From Arthrobacter terrae (GTDB lineage: Bacteria > Actinomycetota > Actinomycetes > Actinomycetales > Micrococcaceae), in assembly GCF_015708085.1 (NCBI RefSeq), contig NZ_JADNYM010000003.1:139775-203774 (forward strand): a DNA stretch of 64,000 nucleotides. The letters are read 5' to 3'. The translations under genes and the position numbers were made by a program. Positions 39,234 to 47,719 of the stretch are shown in pieces. The notes under the pieces are model-generated. The model ran no database searches. It saw only the letters and a program-made list of their open reading frames with translations, and had not been told where the DNA came from. How positions within the stretch are numbered: position 1 is the first letter of the stretch; each line of letters begins with the position of its first letter.

Positions 39234-40301
39234 GTGAAGGAACGGATAGCGGACAATCGGGATCTTTCCATGTATCAGCCCGGTTGGGAAGAACAGGCGC
39301 CGGAGGATATCGAGCAGGACGCCGAGTTGTCCGGAGCCGGCAAGGCCGTTAATGTCGACAACTCCGGCGAGGCGTTAAGTCCGGCAACGCCGGCAGGAGA
39401 GTCGAGGCGTCCACGACCGGCGAGACCAGCCAAGCTATCGATACCGTCAGGGCCGTCACATCCATTCCTGCCGCAGAGGACGGACATTTTCCACGATCGG
39501 GCGGTTCACTGGCGCTCGCGATGATGGCGGTACTGTTGGTTACTGTCGGTGTTTTTTGCCCGATCTGCTCTTAGCCGGATTGGGGATCGGCGGCGGATTG
39601 ATTTTCCTTCGCGCAGCGCGATCGGGAGCGAGGACACTGCAGTTTCGGATTGGCCTGCTGCTGCTGGGCCTTTTCCTGGCTGCGAGTGCATTCGTCTGCT
39701 TCTTTGCTGTCAGTCTATTCCGGGATGCGTTCGTTTCCACCGACCCAACAGCCTGGCAGTCTGACCAGAGTCTGCCGTGGATTTACCGGCTTCCTTCGCT
39801 CGCGCCAAGCATGCTCACGGTGGGGGCAGCCTGCCTCGGCGGCTTTGCCGTCCTGCAGATCCGCGGGCTAACGGCACAGCCCACGCAGAACGCGTGCCCT
39901 ATGGAAGCTGCGGCTGGTCCTACAGTGATCGAGTTGAACGGTCCGGTCGGCAGCGGCCGAGGCGGCAGCAATAACAAGCACGACAGCGTCACTATCTTTC
40001 CGGTCGATGCAGACGGAGCGCCAGTGGCCTGGAAGGCGGAGGACATCGTCCCAGGGCCGGATGGATCTTCGGCGCCGTGGGCTATTGGCGGCATTATGGT
40101 TCTGATCGGCTGGGACTATTGCTGGCTCCCATGCTGTTCTCGGATTCCATGGTTCCCCGGATTCAGCATTTGGGGAGTCTTTCGTTCAGCGGGGCACCTT
40201 GGCCGGGGGTGCTCTCGACAGCGGCGCTATCCTGCCTACTGTCGGGTTTTGCGGTAATAGCCGGATTCCTTCTCCACGACAGCACGCGCAGCAGTCATTG
40301 A
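39234..40301 (+). pseudogene. Membrane protein gene broken by at least three frameshifts
   Basis: The gene starts GTG at 39234 with GGGGAG nearby (KERIADNRDLSMYQPGWEE). Good coding then jumps frame near 39415 to TSQAIDTVRAVTSIPAAEDG and LALAMMAVLLVTVGVF. Near 39550 it jumps to PDLLLAGLGIGGGLIFL with two more helices (to about 40105). Near 40110 it jumps to LGLLLAPMLFSDSMV and GVLSTAALSCLLSGFAVIA, ending at 40301. Joined, it would be a protein of about 350 residues with five or so helices and an acidic N-terminus. No family recognised. Three frame changes make it non-functional unless they are assembly errors. Confidence 0.7.
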
Positions 40302-40368
40302 CTATCGTCACGTTTGCCTCAGTCGGACATTAGGGGAACGACCCTCGCTGCAATCCGGGCACGGCGTT

Positions 40369-41130
40369 TCAATTGGCGGCGCTGGATACCAGAATACCGA
40401 GGCCCAGCCCGCCGATGATGGTGTTGCTGGCACGGTCCAGCCACAGCTCCACCCTAGGTTTGCGCAGTAATCCCATGGCTTTGGCAGCGGCAAAGGCCAC
40501 CAGGGACAGATATGCGCCGCCGATCAGGGCCTCCACCCCGCCCAGCACCAGTGCGGTCAGCAGAGTGTTGCCGCCGTGGGGAATGAACTGGGGAACCAGA
40601 GCGAGGTAAAACAATCCGACCTTAGGGTTCAATAGGGTGGAGAGAGCCCCGGCACCAAAACCCGCTAGATTGCCTTTCCAGCTGGATTGCCGCCCCCGCC
40701 CCTGGCTCCGTCCAGCTGCCTGCAATTCGGGGGACCCGGCGGCTCGACCGGCTGCCTGGCCGTCCTGCTGCCCGGATAACTGCCCCGGCAACGGCACCGA
40801 CTTTGCGGCGGCCTCTGCGGTCTTGGCAGCCATCCGGGCGCGTTCGCGGCGACCGCGCAGGAAAGCGGACACTCCGAGATAGAGCAGGTATACGCCGCCG
40901 GCAATCTTCAGCCAGCGAAACAGCTCGGCTGATTGTTCCAGCAGAGCGGCCAGTCCGACCCCGACCAGCAGGGCCCAAACTATCCCCGCGACGGAACAAC
41001 CTGCCGCCGTCGCCAGTCCTGCCCCGACGCGGCGCAGCGAGGTCCGCAATACCAAAAAGGTATCCGGTCCGGGCGTCAGGGCCAGCAGGAGGCACAAACC
41101 GGCAAAGGCCAGCAGGGAAGCGAAAGTCAT
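40369..41130 (-). CDS. LysE/RhtB family amino-acid exporter
   Basis: 253 residues with six predicted helices. The LysE signature LALTPGPDTFLVLRTSLR lies in the first helix pair, NPKVGLFYLALVPQF mid-protein, and LDRASNTIIGGLGLGIL at the end. A polar Gln/Gly/Ala-rich cytoplasmic insert (about 115-155) separates helices three and four and is longer than usual. It exports amino acids or homoserine-lactone-like solutes. The ATG at 41130 is chosen because the conserved membrane helix starts there. It is divergent from hutI. Confidence 0.87.
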   Translation of the reverse strand: MTFASLLAFAGLCLLLALTPGPDTFLVLRTSLRRVGAGLATAAGCSVAGIVWALLVGVGLAALLEQSAELFRWLKIAGGVYLLYLGVSAFLRGRRERARMAAKTAEAAAKSVPLPGQLSGQQDGQAAGRAAGSPELQAAGRSQGRGRQSSWKGNLAGFGAGALSTLLNPKVGLFYLALVPQFIPHGGNTLLTALVLGGVEALIGGAYLSLVAFAAAKAMGLLRKPRVELWLDRASNTIIGGLGLGILVSSAAN

Positions 41131-41300
41131 ACTTCTATCTTCCTCGCAGCTTCCCGTAATTAACAAAGCCCTGGCGCAACATTTTGTCCAGACACGCTCA
41201 TGTTGCGTCGGCTAATGCTGACCTCGGAACGTCCGGGATCCCGGACTCTACGGCGCCCGGTGACAATAATCTGCACTAGCACCGGCCGTAGGGTTGACTC

Positions 41301-42533
41301 ATGAGCCTTGTGATTACGAATATCGGCGAGCTGATGACCCAGGACCTGCGCAACGGGGCGGATGCCGCAGTCCTTCGGGACGCCGCCGTCGTGCTGGAAG
41401 GGGAACGGGTCAGCTGGCTGGGGCCGGCCGCCTCCGCACCGGCGGCCGACGAGTCCTTCGACGCGGGTGGCCGCGCGCTGTTGCCCGGCTGGGTGGACTC
41501 GCATACACACCTGATTTTTGCAGGCGACCGGACCGCGGAATTTGAAGCTCGGATGGCAGGACAGAGCTACAGCGCCGGGGGCATCGCCGTCACTATGGAG
41601 GCTACGCGCAGTACAGGGGACTTCGACCTGACCCGGCTGGCGATGGGCCGGGTGGCGGAGGCCGTTTCCCAGGGCACCACCTACATAGAGACTAAAACGG
41701 GGTACGGGCTGGATGTGGAGAACGAGGCCCGCAGCGCCCGGATCGCCTCCACCGTGGTGGATGAGGTGACGTATTTGGGCGCCCATTTGGTGCCGGCGGG
41801 TGCGGATCCGGACGAATACACGGACCTGGTGTGCGGCCCCATGCTGGACGCCGTCCGGCCGTACGTGCGCTGGGCGGATGTTTTCTGTGAACGTGGCGCT
41901 TTCTCCGAGGAGCAGTCCCGCCGTGTGCTCACCTCCTGCCGGGACGCCGGGCTCGGGTTGCGGGTGCACGGTAACCAGCTGGGCACTGGTGCCGGCGTGC
42001 GGCTGGCCACCGAATTCGGCGCCGCCAGCGTGGACCACGTGAACTACCTGGACGACGACGACGTCGCCTCCCTTGCCGAGAGCTGGTCCGGCTGGGATGC
42101 GGTAACCGGGCACGGCGCCCGCGGCACGGTGGCGACGGCACTGCCCGCGTGCGACCTGTCCACCCGCCAGCCGCTGGCACCGGGGCGGCAGCTGCTCGAT
42201 GCCGGCGTGCAGCTGGCGCTCGCCTCCAACTGCAACCCCGGAACGTCGTACACCAGCTCGATGGCATTCTGTGTGACAACGGCGGTGCTGCAGATGGGGC
42301 TCAGCGTTCACGAAGCCGTGCGCGCTGCCACGTACGGAGGTGCGCTCGCACTTGGACGGGAAAGCGGAATGGATGCCGACGGCGTCCGGGCGGTGGGCTC
42401 GATCGCCGTCGGGCATAGGGCGGATCTGCATTTGCTGAACGCCCCCGCAGCAACGCATCTGGCCTACCGTCCCGGGATTCCGCTGACCGCGGCCGTCTGG
42501 CGCGCCGGCGTCCGGCAGAGCCATTCTGTCTGA
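41301..42533 (+). CDS. hutI: Imidazolonepropionase
   Basis: A 410-residue amidohydrolase that opens the imidazolone ring in histidine degradation to give formiminoglutamate. Metal ligands are in WVDSHTHLIFAGDR. Other motifs are ETKTGYGLDVENE, LRVHGNQLGTGAG and LASNCNPGTSYTSSM. No other hut genes (hutH, hutU, hutF/G) are next to it, so it is either the end of a pathway encoded elsewhere or an isolated member. The ATG at 41301 has a weak ribosome site. Confidence 0.93.
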   Translation: MSLVITNIGELMTQDLRNGADAAVLRDAAVVLEGERVSWLGPAASAPAADESFDAGGRALLPGWVDSHTHLIFAGDRTAEFEARMAGQSYSAGGIAVTMEATRSTGDFDLTRLAMGRVAEAVSQGTTYIETKTGYGLDVENEARSARIASTVVDEVTYLGAHLVPAGADPDEYTDLVCGPMLDAVRPYVRWADVFCERGAFSEEQSRRVLTSCRDAGLGLRVHGNQLGTGAGVRLATEFGAASVDHVNYLDDDDVASLAESWSGWDAVTGHGARGTVATALPACDLSTRQPLAPGRQLLDAGVQLALASNCNPGTSYTSSMAFCVTTAVLQMGLSVHEAVRAATYGGALALGRESGMDADGVRAVGSIAVGHRADLHLLNAPAATHLAYRPGIPLTAAVWRAGVRQSHSV

Positions 42534-42614
42534 GGGACCGCGGACGGGGCGGTGAACGCGCCAGCGCCGGTCAAACCTGCGCAGAGTTCAGCGCCGGGCG
42601 TGCGCATAATTGAT

Positions 42615-42647
42615 CCTGCGCAGAGCCAGCGGCCAAGTCTGCGCAGG
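42615..42647. terminator. Hairpin with TGCGCA-cored arms after hutI
   Basis: CCTGCGCAGA (42615-42624) and its exact complement TCTGCGCAGG (42638-42647) flank a 13-base loop, giving a 10-bp stem about 80 bp after the hutI stop. A further direct copy CCTGCGCAGAG occurs at 42576-42586. No T-tract. Probable termination or RNA-stability element. Confidence 0.45.
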
Positions 42648-42689
42648 TATGACGGTTTCTAGCGCCAGTCAGGCTAACCGAGATTGATC

Positions 42690-42724
42690 ATGATCGAATA
42701 TGAGGGATAACGATCAAGTATAAG
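42690..42724. promoter_or_regulatory. Direct repeats upstream of the sugar operon, candidate DeoR sites
   Basis: ATGATCGAATATGAG (42690-42704) and ACGATCAAGTATAAG (42710-42724) agree at 11 of 15 positions. They are exactly 20 bp apart, two helical turns, about 70-100 bp before the isomerase start. The AT-rich DNA contrasts with its GC-rich surroundings. The operon encodes a DeoR repressor, making these its likely binding sites. Confidence 0.45.
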
Positions 42725-42792
42725 CATTTGGTGCTAAGCTGTGGGCAGAATGGCAGCTTGCCTGCCCATCGGACCCAAGGAGATCTCACCAG

Positions 42793-43797
42793 ATGACTGA
42801 CACCACTTCGACAGCCTCTGTTTCCAACGTCCCTGGCGCCGCTGGTCCCGCAGATGCTGGTCCCGCAGATGCTGGTCCCGCAAATGCCAACGGCGGCCCA
42901 CATATGGACGAAGAACTGAGCAGCCAGCCCCGCGTGTGGGCGCGTGCCATTGCGCAGGCACTTGCAGACGGTGAGGAAGGGAGGCTATTGCCCGCCGACG
43001 GCGATCGGGTCGCCGTGATCGGCTGCGGTACCTCCTGGTTCATGGCGCAGAGCTACGCATCGGCACGCGAGACTGCGGGCAAGGGCGTGACGGACTCATT
43101 CGCCGCCTCCGAAGCGTTTTTGGGTGCGGACAGGGAGTATGACGCCGTCGTTGCCATCACACGCTCCGGTACGACGTCGGAGGTGCTGGAAATCCTGCAG
43201 CGGCTCAAAGGCAAAGTACGGACCGTAGCGCTGGTGGGGGATCTGGACTCGCCGATTATGTCGCTGGCGGACGCCGTCGTCGAACTTCCCTATGCCGATG
43301 AGAAATCCGTAGTACAGACCCGTTTCGCCACCACTGCCCTGACCTATCTGCTCACCAGCCTGGGCATGGACCTGAGCGCGGCTGTTGAGGATGCCAAAAC
43401 CGCACTCTCCGCGCCCGTGGAGCAGGAGCTGATCGATGCCGAACAGTTCACCTTCCTGGGCCGCGGCTGGACCGTCGGGCTGGCGCATGAGGCAGGCCTG
43501 AAAATGCGTGAGGCCGTGCAGAGCTGGACCGAGAGCTATCCGGCGATGGAATACCGGCACGGCCCGATCGCCATCGCCGCACCGAACCGCGTGACCTGGA
43601 TGTTCGGCGAGCTGCCGGCGGGGCTGGGCGGCGACGTCGCCAAGACCGGTGCAATACTGGTCAACTCCGGCATGCACCCGCTGGCTGACCTGGCCCGCGT
43701 ACACCGTGTGACACTGGAGCGCGCCCGTGCCCGCGGCCTGGATCCGGATGCACCCCGCAATCTCTCGCGCTCGGTGATTCTCAACGCTGCGCAGTAA
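42793..43797 (+). CDS. SIS-domain sugar-phosphate isomerase/deaminase (AgaS-like)
   Basis: 334 residues with two SIS sugar-phosphate-binding domains (AVIGCGTSWFMAQSYA, VVAITRSGTTSEVLEIL, FLGRGWTVGLAHEAGLKM and YRHGPIAIA). It probably isomerises or deaminates an amino sugar phosphate such as galactosamine-6-phosphate or glucosamine-6-phosphate. The first 37 residues, including three AGPAD repeats from a 15-bp unit, precede the conserved start (MDEELSSQPRVWARA). GGAGAT sits nine bases before the ATG. It is the first gene of a six-gene operon with a kinase, PfkB, aldolase and DeoR regulator. Confidence 0.85.
   Translation: MTDTTSTASVSNVPGAAGPADAGPADAGPANANGGPHMDEELSSQPRVWARAIAQALADGEEGRLLPADGDRVAVIGCGTSWFMAQSYASARETAGKGVTDSFAASEAFLGADREYDAVVAITRSGTTSEVLEILQRLKGKVRTVALVGDLDSPIMSLADAVVELPYADEKSVVQTRFATTALTYLLTSLGMDLSAAVEDAKTALSAPVEQELIDAEQFTFLGRGWTVGLAHEAGLKMREAVQSWTESYPAMEYRHGPIAIAAPNRVTWMFGELPAGLGGDVAKTGAILVNSGMHPLADLARVHRVTLERARARGLDPDAPRNLSRSVILNAAQ
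42841..42885 (+). repeat. 15-bp repeat, three copies, in the isomerase N-terminus
   Basis: GCTGGTCCCGCAGAT repeated at 42841, 42856 and 42871 (the last with one change), coding for AGPAD units ahead of the conserved domain. Confidence 0.85.
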
Positions 43798-43864
43798 ATG
43801 ACGGTTGACTGACTCAATGCCAACTGACTCAATGCCGACTAACCCGATGCCAACTGACTCAATG
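43798..43864 (+). repeat. Tandem in-frame start codons at the ROK kinase start
   Basis: Directly after the isomerase TAA, a minigene ATGACGGTTGACTGA (MTVD*, 43798-43812) appears. Overlapping it, a 15-bp unit (ATGCCAACTGACTCA-type) repeats at 43817, 43832 and 43847 and leads to a fourth ATG at 43862. All four ATGs are in the kinase frame, so it has four equivalent potential starts. Confidence 0.85.
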
Positions 43865-44920
43865 AACACCCGGGCAACGCAGGCCGGCGCCCTGCCGGCG
43901 GTCCTTGCCTTTGACGTGGGCGGCACGGACATGAAGTCGGGAATCCTGACTGGACCCATTGAGCCCGGTGACACCGTGGTCCGTGATCTGCAGCGGTTCC
44001 CGACGCCGCAGTGTCTGGAGCCGCAGTGTCTGGAGCCGGCGGCCGGCACCAGGTCTGCGGCGGGCACCGGGCCAGCGGGTGATCGGTCAATGCACGACGG
44101 CGCCGTGCCGGGGTACACCGCAGGTCGGGGAGATGCGATCGTGCAGCGGATCGTGGAGCTCACGGAGCACTACGGGCGCAGCCATCCCGAACCTGCACCG
44201 GTCGCGGTGGGCGTCACTGTCCCGGGGCTAGTGGACGAGGCGGCAGGGGTGGGACTGCTCTCGGCGAACCTGGGCTGGCGGAACTACCCTTTCGTCGAGC
44301 GGCTTGAGTCCCGGCTGGGCCTACCGGTGGCATTTGGACACGACGTCAGCATGGCGGGGGAGGCTGAATTCCGAATCGGCGCGGCGCGCGGCCAGTCGGA
44401 CGTCGTCGTACTGGTGATTGGAACCGGGATTGCCGGCGCCGTGTTCAGCGACGGGCGGCGCCTGAGAGGCGGCGGCTTTGCCGGGGAGCTGGGTCATGCG
44501 ATGGTCCCCGCGGCTGACAGGACCCTGCAGATCCTCGAATCCATCGGCTCGGCCGGCGGAATTTCCCGACGGTACGAACAATTCAGCGGAACGCCGGTGA
44601 ATGGCGCGCGCGATGTGCTGGAGCGCGCCGGAGCCGGGGACGTCCTGGCCGCCGGGGTCTGGGCCGATGCCGTCGCCGCGCTGGCGTTCAGCATCGCCCA
44701 ATGCGTGTCCATCCTGGGAACCGAAACCGTGGTCCTCGGCGGTGGACTGGCGGAATCCGGGGAGGCCCTGCTGGTGCCGCTGGCCGAACGGGTGGACTCT
44801 CTCCTGACGTTCCATCGCCGCCCGCACTTGGTGGCCGCGGAACTCGGACAGAATTCCGGATTGATCGGCTCGGCGCTGAAGGCCCGTGACCTGCTGACGC
44901 AACGACGGGGGCCGCTGTGA
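43817..44920 (+). CDS. ROK family sugar kinase
   Basis: About 367 residues from the first in-frame ATG; starts at 43832, 43847 and 43862 are equally possible. The phosphate-binding loop is LAFDVGGTDMKSGIL and the catalytic region GLPVAFGHDVSMAGEAE. GGGFAGELGHAMV leads into the place where ROK kinases carry the zinc motif CxCGxxGC. Here the sequence is ADRTLQILESIGSAGG with no cysteines. A repeat-bearing insertion (QCLEPQCLEP and Gly/Ser stretches, about 55-90) follows the first motif. It phosphorylates glucose, N-acetylmannosamine or a related hexose. Its stop overlaps the PfkB start as GTGA. Confidence 0.82.
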   Translation: MPTDSMPTNPMPTDSMNTRATQAGALPAVLAFDVGGTDMKSGILTGPIEPGDTVVRDLQRFPTPQCLEPQCLEPAAGTRSAAGTGPAGDRSMHDGAVPGYTAGRGDAIVQRIVELTEHYGRSHPEPAPVAVGVTVPGLVDEAAGVGLLSANLGWRNYPFVERLESRLGLPVAFGHDVSMAGEAEFRIGAARGQSDVVVLVIGTGIAGAVFSDGRRLRGGGFAGELGHAMVPAADRTLQILESIGSAGGISRRYEQFSGTPVNGARDVLERAGAGDVLAAGVWADAVAALAFSIAQCVSILGTETVVLGGGLAESGEALLVPLAERVDSLLTFHRRPHLVAAELGQNSGLIGSALKARDLLTQRRGPL

Positions 44921-45996
44921 GCGACTCGGCAGCACCTGCCGGCTTAGCACCTGCCGGCTTAGCATCTGCCGGCCCACCATCTGCCGGCCCAGCATCTGCC
45001 GGCCCAACATCTGCCGGAAGACCATCTGCCGGAACACCGGGAGTCATCGTCACCGTCACGCCGAATCCCGCGGTGGACCTGACCTACACGGTGGCCGGCG
45101 TGCATCCGGGCGGTTCACACCGCGTGTCGGCTCCGCTCTCGCGCGCCGGGGGAAAGGGTATCAATGTCTCCCGGGTCGCGCACCAGCTGGGTTTTGTGAC
45201 GCTGGCCATCGCCACCGCCGGGGGCAGCACCGGAGCCGAGTTCGCCCGGGAACTGGGCCGCAGCGGAGTCCCGCACCGGCTGATTCCGGTCGCCTCCGCG
45301 ACGCGGCGGACCATCGCCTTGGTGGACACGGTCGCGGGGAATACGAGTATCTTCAACGAAGCAGGCCCCGAGCTCACCGCCGGAGACTGGCAGCGGCTCG
45401 CTGCCGCCGTCGCCGAAAGCCTCGGGACCGCGGGCGTGCTGGTGGGCTCGGGGAGCCTGCCGGATAAGGCCCCGGCGGATTTCTACCCGACCATTGTGGC
45501 GTTGGCTCAGCAGGCGGGCGTGCCGGCGGTGATTGACACGTCCGGGCCCGGTCTGCTGGCGGCCGCGAGGGCCGGGGCGGACCTGCTCAAACCCAATAAT
45601 GAGGAACTCGTTGCGGCCCTCGGCGAGAGCGATCTGGTCTGCGCTGCGCGGAAACTGGTGGGAATGGGGGCACGGATGGTGCTGGTCAGCGCCGGAGCCG
45701 ACGGCATGCTGGCCTTTGACGCCCGAAGCCCGGATCGGTACCTGAGCGCCCGCCTGCCGGAAGCGCTGCAGGGAAACCCGACCGGGGCCGGGGACGCGGC
45801 CGTGAGCGCCGCCGCCGTCGCGCTGGCCTCCGGCATCAGCGATACCGAAGAAATCCTGCGGCGCGCCACGGCCTGGAGCGCGGCCGCGGTGCTGGTGCCC
45901 GGGGCGGGCGAAATTTCCCCGCAGTATCAGGACTTAGCCGCCCGGCTGATCGTCAGCGGACACACCACCAACAACGCAAGGACACCATGGGACTGA
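44917..45996 (+). CDS. PfkB-family phosphofructokinase/tagatose-6-phosphate kinase
   Basis: 359 residues, GTG start at 44917. After a 40-residue N-terminal (S/P)AGP repeat it has VTVTPNPAVDLTYTV and GGKGINVSRVAHQLG (substrate site), LKPNNEELVAALG, and NPTGAGDAAVSA (anion hole and catalytic Asp). These mark the 1-phosphofructokinase/LacC group, which phosphorylates fructose-1-phosphate or tagatose-6-phosphate. Together with the next gene it would yield a bisphosphate split by aldolase. It overlaps the aldolase start by 10 bp. Confidence 0.88.
   Translation: MSDSAAPAGLAPAGLASAGPPSAGPASAGPTSAGRPSAGTPGVIVTVTPNPAVDLTYTVAGVHPGGSHRVSAPLSRAGGKGINVSRVAHQLGFVTLAIATAGGSTGAEFARELGRSGVPHRLIPVASATRRTIALVDTVAGNTSIFNEAGPELTAGDWQRLAAAVAESLGTAGVLVGSGSLPDKAPADFYPTIVALAQQAGVPAVIDTSGPGLLAAARAGADLLKPNNEELVAALGESDLVCAARKLVGMGARMVLVSAGADGMLAFDARSPDRYLSARLPEALQGNPTGAGDAAVSAAAVALASGISDTEEILRRATAWSAAAVLVPGAGEISPQYQDLAARLIVSGHTTNNARTPWD
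44932..45036 (+). repeat. 15-bp repeat, seven copies, in the PfkB N-terminus
   Basis: Seven consecutive 15-bp units with the core NNATCTGCCGGCCCA (first two GCACCTGCCGGCTTA) cover codons 6-40 and encode (A/P/T)(S/P)AG(L/P/R/T) pentapeptides. The conserved kinase begins immediately after. Confidence 0.85.
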
Positions 45997-46883
45997 CCCC
46001 GGCACGGAAATTATTGGAAGCGGCCGCGGCCGCCGGGACCGGGCAGGGTGCGTTCAACGTTATCCATTTGGAGACCGTTGAGGGCCTGGTCGCGGGAGCG
46101 GAGCGGGCCGGGCTGCCGCTGATTCTGCAGATCTCGGAAAACTGTGCCAAATACCATGGCGGTCTTGAACCGCTGGCACTGGCCACGCTCGCGGCCGCCC
46201 GCGCTGCGTCCGTTCCGGTTGCGGTGCACCTGGATCACGCCGAGGATGAGCAGCTGGCCTATCAGGCGGTGGAGCTGGGTTTCGGATCCATTATGTACGA
46301 CGGCGGCGGCCTTGAGTACGCTCAAAACGTCGCGGTGACGCGGCGCGTCACCGACTACGCACATGCCCGCGGCGTGTACGTCGAGGCCGAGTTGGGGAAG
46401 GTGGGCGGCAAGGACGGAGCTCATGCGCCCGGCGTGCTGACCGACCCGGACGAGGCTGCGGCGTTCGTGGCCGCCACGGGCGTGGATGCGCTCGCCGTCG
46501 CCGTCGGCTCTTCGCATGCCATGACGCAGCGCAGCGCAGCGCTGGATCTGGGCCGGATTACGGTGCTCAAGGCGGCTCTGCAGGTGCCGCTGGTATTGCA
46601 CGGTTCCTCCGGGGTTCCGGACGATGCGATCGTGGCAGGGATCGCCGCAGGGATGACCAAGATCAATGTCTCAACACACCTGAACGGGTTCTTCACCCGC
46701 GCCGTGCGCGGGTATCTCGCGGCCAATCCCGCCGACGTCGACTCGCGGAAGTACCTGCGCGCCGGTCGGGACGCACTGATTCCGGAGGTGGCGCGGCTGC
46801 TGCGTTTGTTCGCTGATGTGCCACCGGCCGGGGCTGAGCCGGAGTCCGGTCCGGTTCGGATGTCCGGGCAGTCCGGCGAATGA
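45987..46883 (+). CDS. Class II fructose/tagatose-bisphosphate aldolase
   Basis: 298 residues, zinc-dependent aldolase of the GatY/KbaY/FbaA group. VAVHLDHAEDEQ carries the zinc-binding and catalytic HLDHA motif. Others are GSIMYDGGGLEYAQNV, VEAELGKVGGKDGA, and LVLHGSSGVPDDAI with GMTKINVSTHL. It cleaves the ketose bisphosphate made by the PfkB kinase into glyceraldehyde-3-phosphate and dihydroxyacetone phosphate. It overlaps PfkB and the DeoR gene by 10 and 4 bp. Whether tagatose or fructose is the substrate cannot be told by reading. Confidence 0.88.
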   Translation: MGLTPARKLLEAAAAAGTGQGAFNVIHLETVEGLVAGAERAGLPLILQISENCAKYHGGLEPLALATLAAARAASVPVAVHLDHAEDEQLAYQAVELGFGSIMYDGGGLEYAQNVAVTRRVTDYAHARGVYVEAELGKVGGKDGAHAPGVLTDPDEAAAFVAATGVDALAVAVGSSHAMTQRSAALDLGRITVLKAALQVPLVLHGSSGVPDDAIVAGIAAGMTKINVSTHLNGFFTRAVRGYLAANPADVDSRKYLRAGRDALIPEVARLLRLFADVPPAGAEPESGPVRMSGQSGE

Positions 46884-47719
46884 ACCGGACCGAGCGGCTG
46901 AACGCGATCCTGGATTTATTGGCCAATTCCGGACAGATCGAGGTGGAAAAAATTGTCACACGCCTCGGTGTTTCACCGGCCACTGCACGACGGGACCTCG
47001 ACTCGCTGGCCAACGAGCGGCTGCTCACCCGCACCCGCGGTGGGGCCGTCCAGGGCTCTGTCGCCTACGACCTGCCCGGGCGTTACAACCGCGACGACAA
47101 CGGGGAGCAAAAGCAGCAGATCGCCCGCGCCGCCAGCGCCCTGGTGCCCAAAGGTGCCGTGATCGGGCTCTGTGGGGGAACCACCAGCACGGCGCTGGCG
47201 CAGATCCTCTCCACCCGGACGGACCTGATGGAACACTCCATCAGACCCACATTGACTGTGGTGACCAACGCGATCAATATTGCAGCGCAGCTCGTGGTCC
47301 GGCCGAACTTCAAAATCATGGTCACCGGCGGGATCGTCAATCCGCGGTCCTATGAATTGGTGGGCCCGTATACGGACATCATCCTGCAAAAGGTGGCGCT
47401 GGATTTTGCGTTCATCGGTGTCGACGGCATTGATCCGGAGGTCGGCCCCACCATTGACGATGAGGGCGAGGCGACGGTCAACTCCCTGATGGCGCGGCGG
47501 GCATCCGAGGCCTACATGCTGGCGGACTCGTCCAAGATCGGCAAGCGGGCCTTTGCCACCATGGAGGGCTATCACTTCCACAAGCTCATTACTGATCCGG
47601 GAATCACCGCCGATGAGCTGGCGGCCTTCGAACGGAACAAGATCGAAGTAATCGTGGCTCCCGCCAGCTGCGCTGTGGACAGAAACGGTCAGCACAATAG
47701 CGGCAAAATAGACGTATGA
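46880..47719 (+). CDS. DeoR-family transcriptional regulator
   Basis: 279 residues. The N-terminal helix-turn-helix is RLNAILDLLANSGQIEVE with LGVSPATARRDLDSLA. The C-terminal sugar-phosphate sensor has GLCGGTTSTALAQIL, TVVTNAINIAAQL and VTGGIVNPRSYELVGP. It would repress the operon and be released by a sugar-phosphate intermediate. The start overlaps the aldolase stop as ATGA; the end overlaps the CPBP gene. Likely targets are the direct repeats at 42690-42724. Confidence 0.9.
   Translation: MNRTERLNAILDLLANSGQIEVEKIVTRLGVSPATARRDLDSLANERLLTRTRGGAVQGSVAYDLPGRYNRDDNGEQKQQIARAASALVPKGAVIGLCGGTTSTALAQILSTRTDLMEHSIRPTLTVVTNAINIAAQLVVRPNFKIMVTGGIVNPRSYELVGPYTDIILQKVALDFAFIGVDGIDPEVGPTIDDEGEATVNSLMARRASEAYMLADSSKIGKRAFATMEGYHFHKLITDPGITADELAAFERNKIEVIVAPASCAVDRNGQHNSGKIDV

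Noticed and set aside
42793-47719. Assigning the sugar operon firmly to galactosamine or tagatose catabolism
   Set aside because: The gene set (SIS, ROK, PfkB, class II aldolase, DeoR) fits several amino-sugar and ketohexose pathways; no transporter or deacetylase is adjacent to decide.
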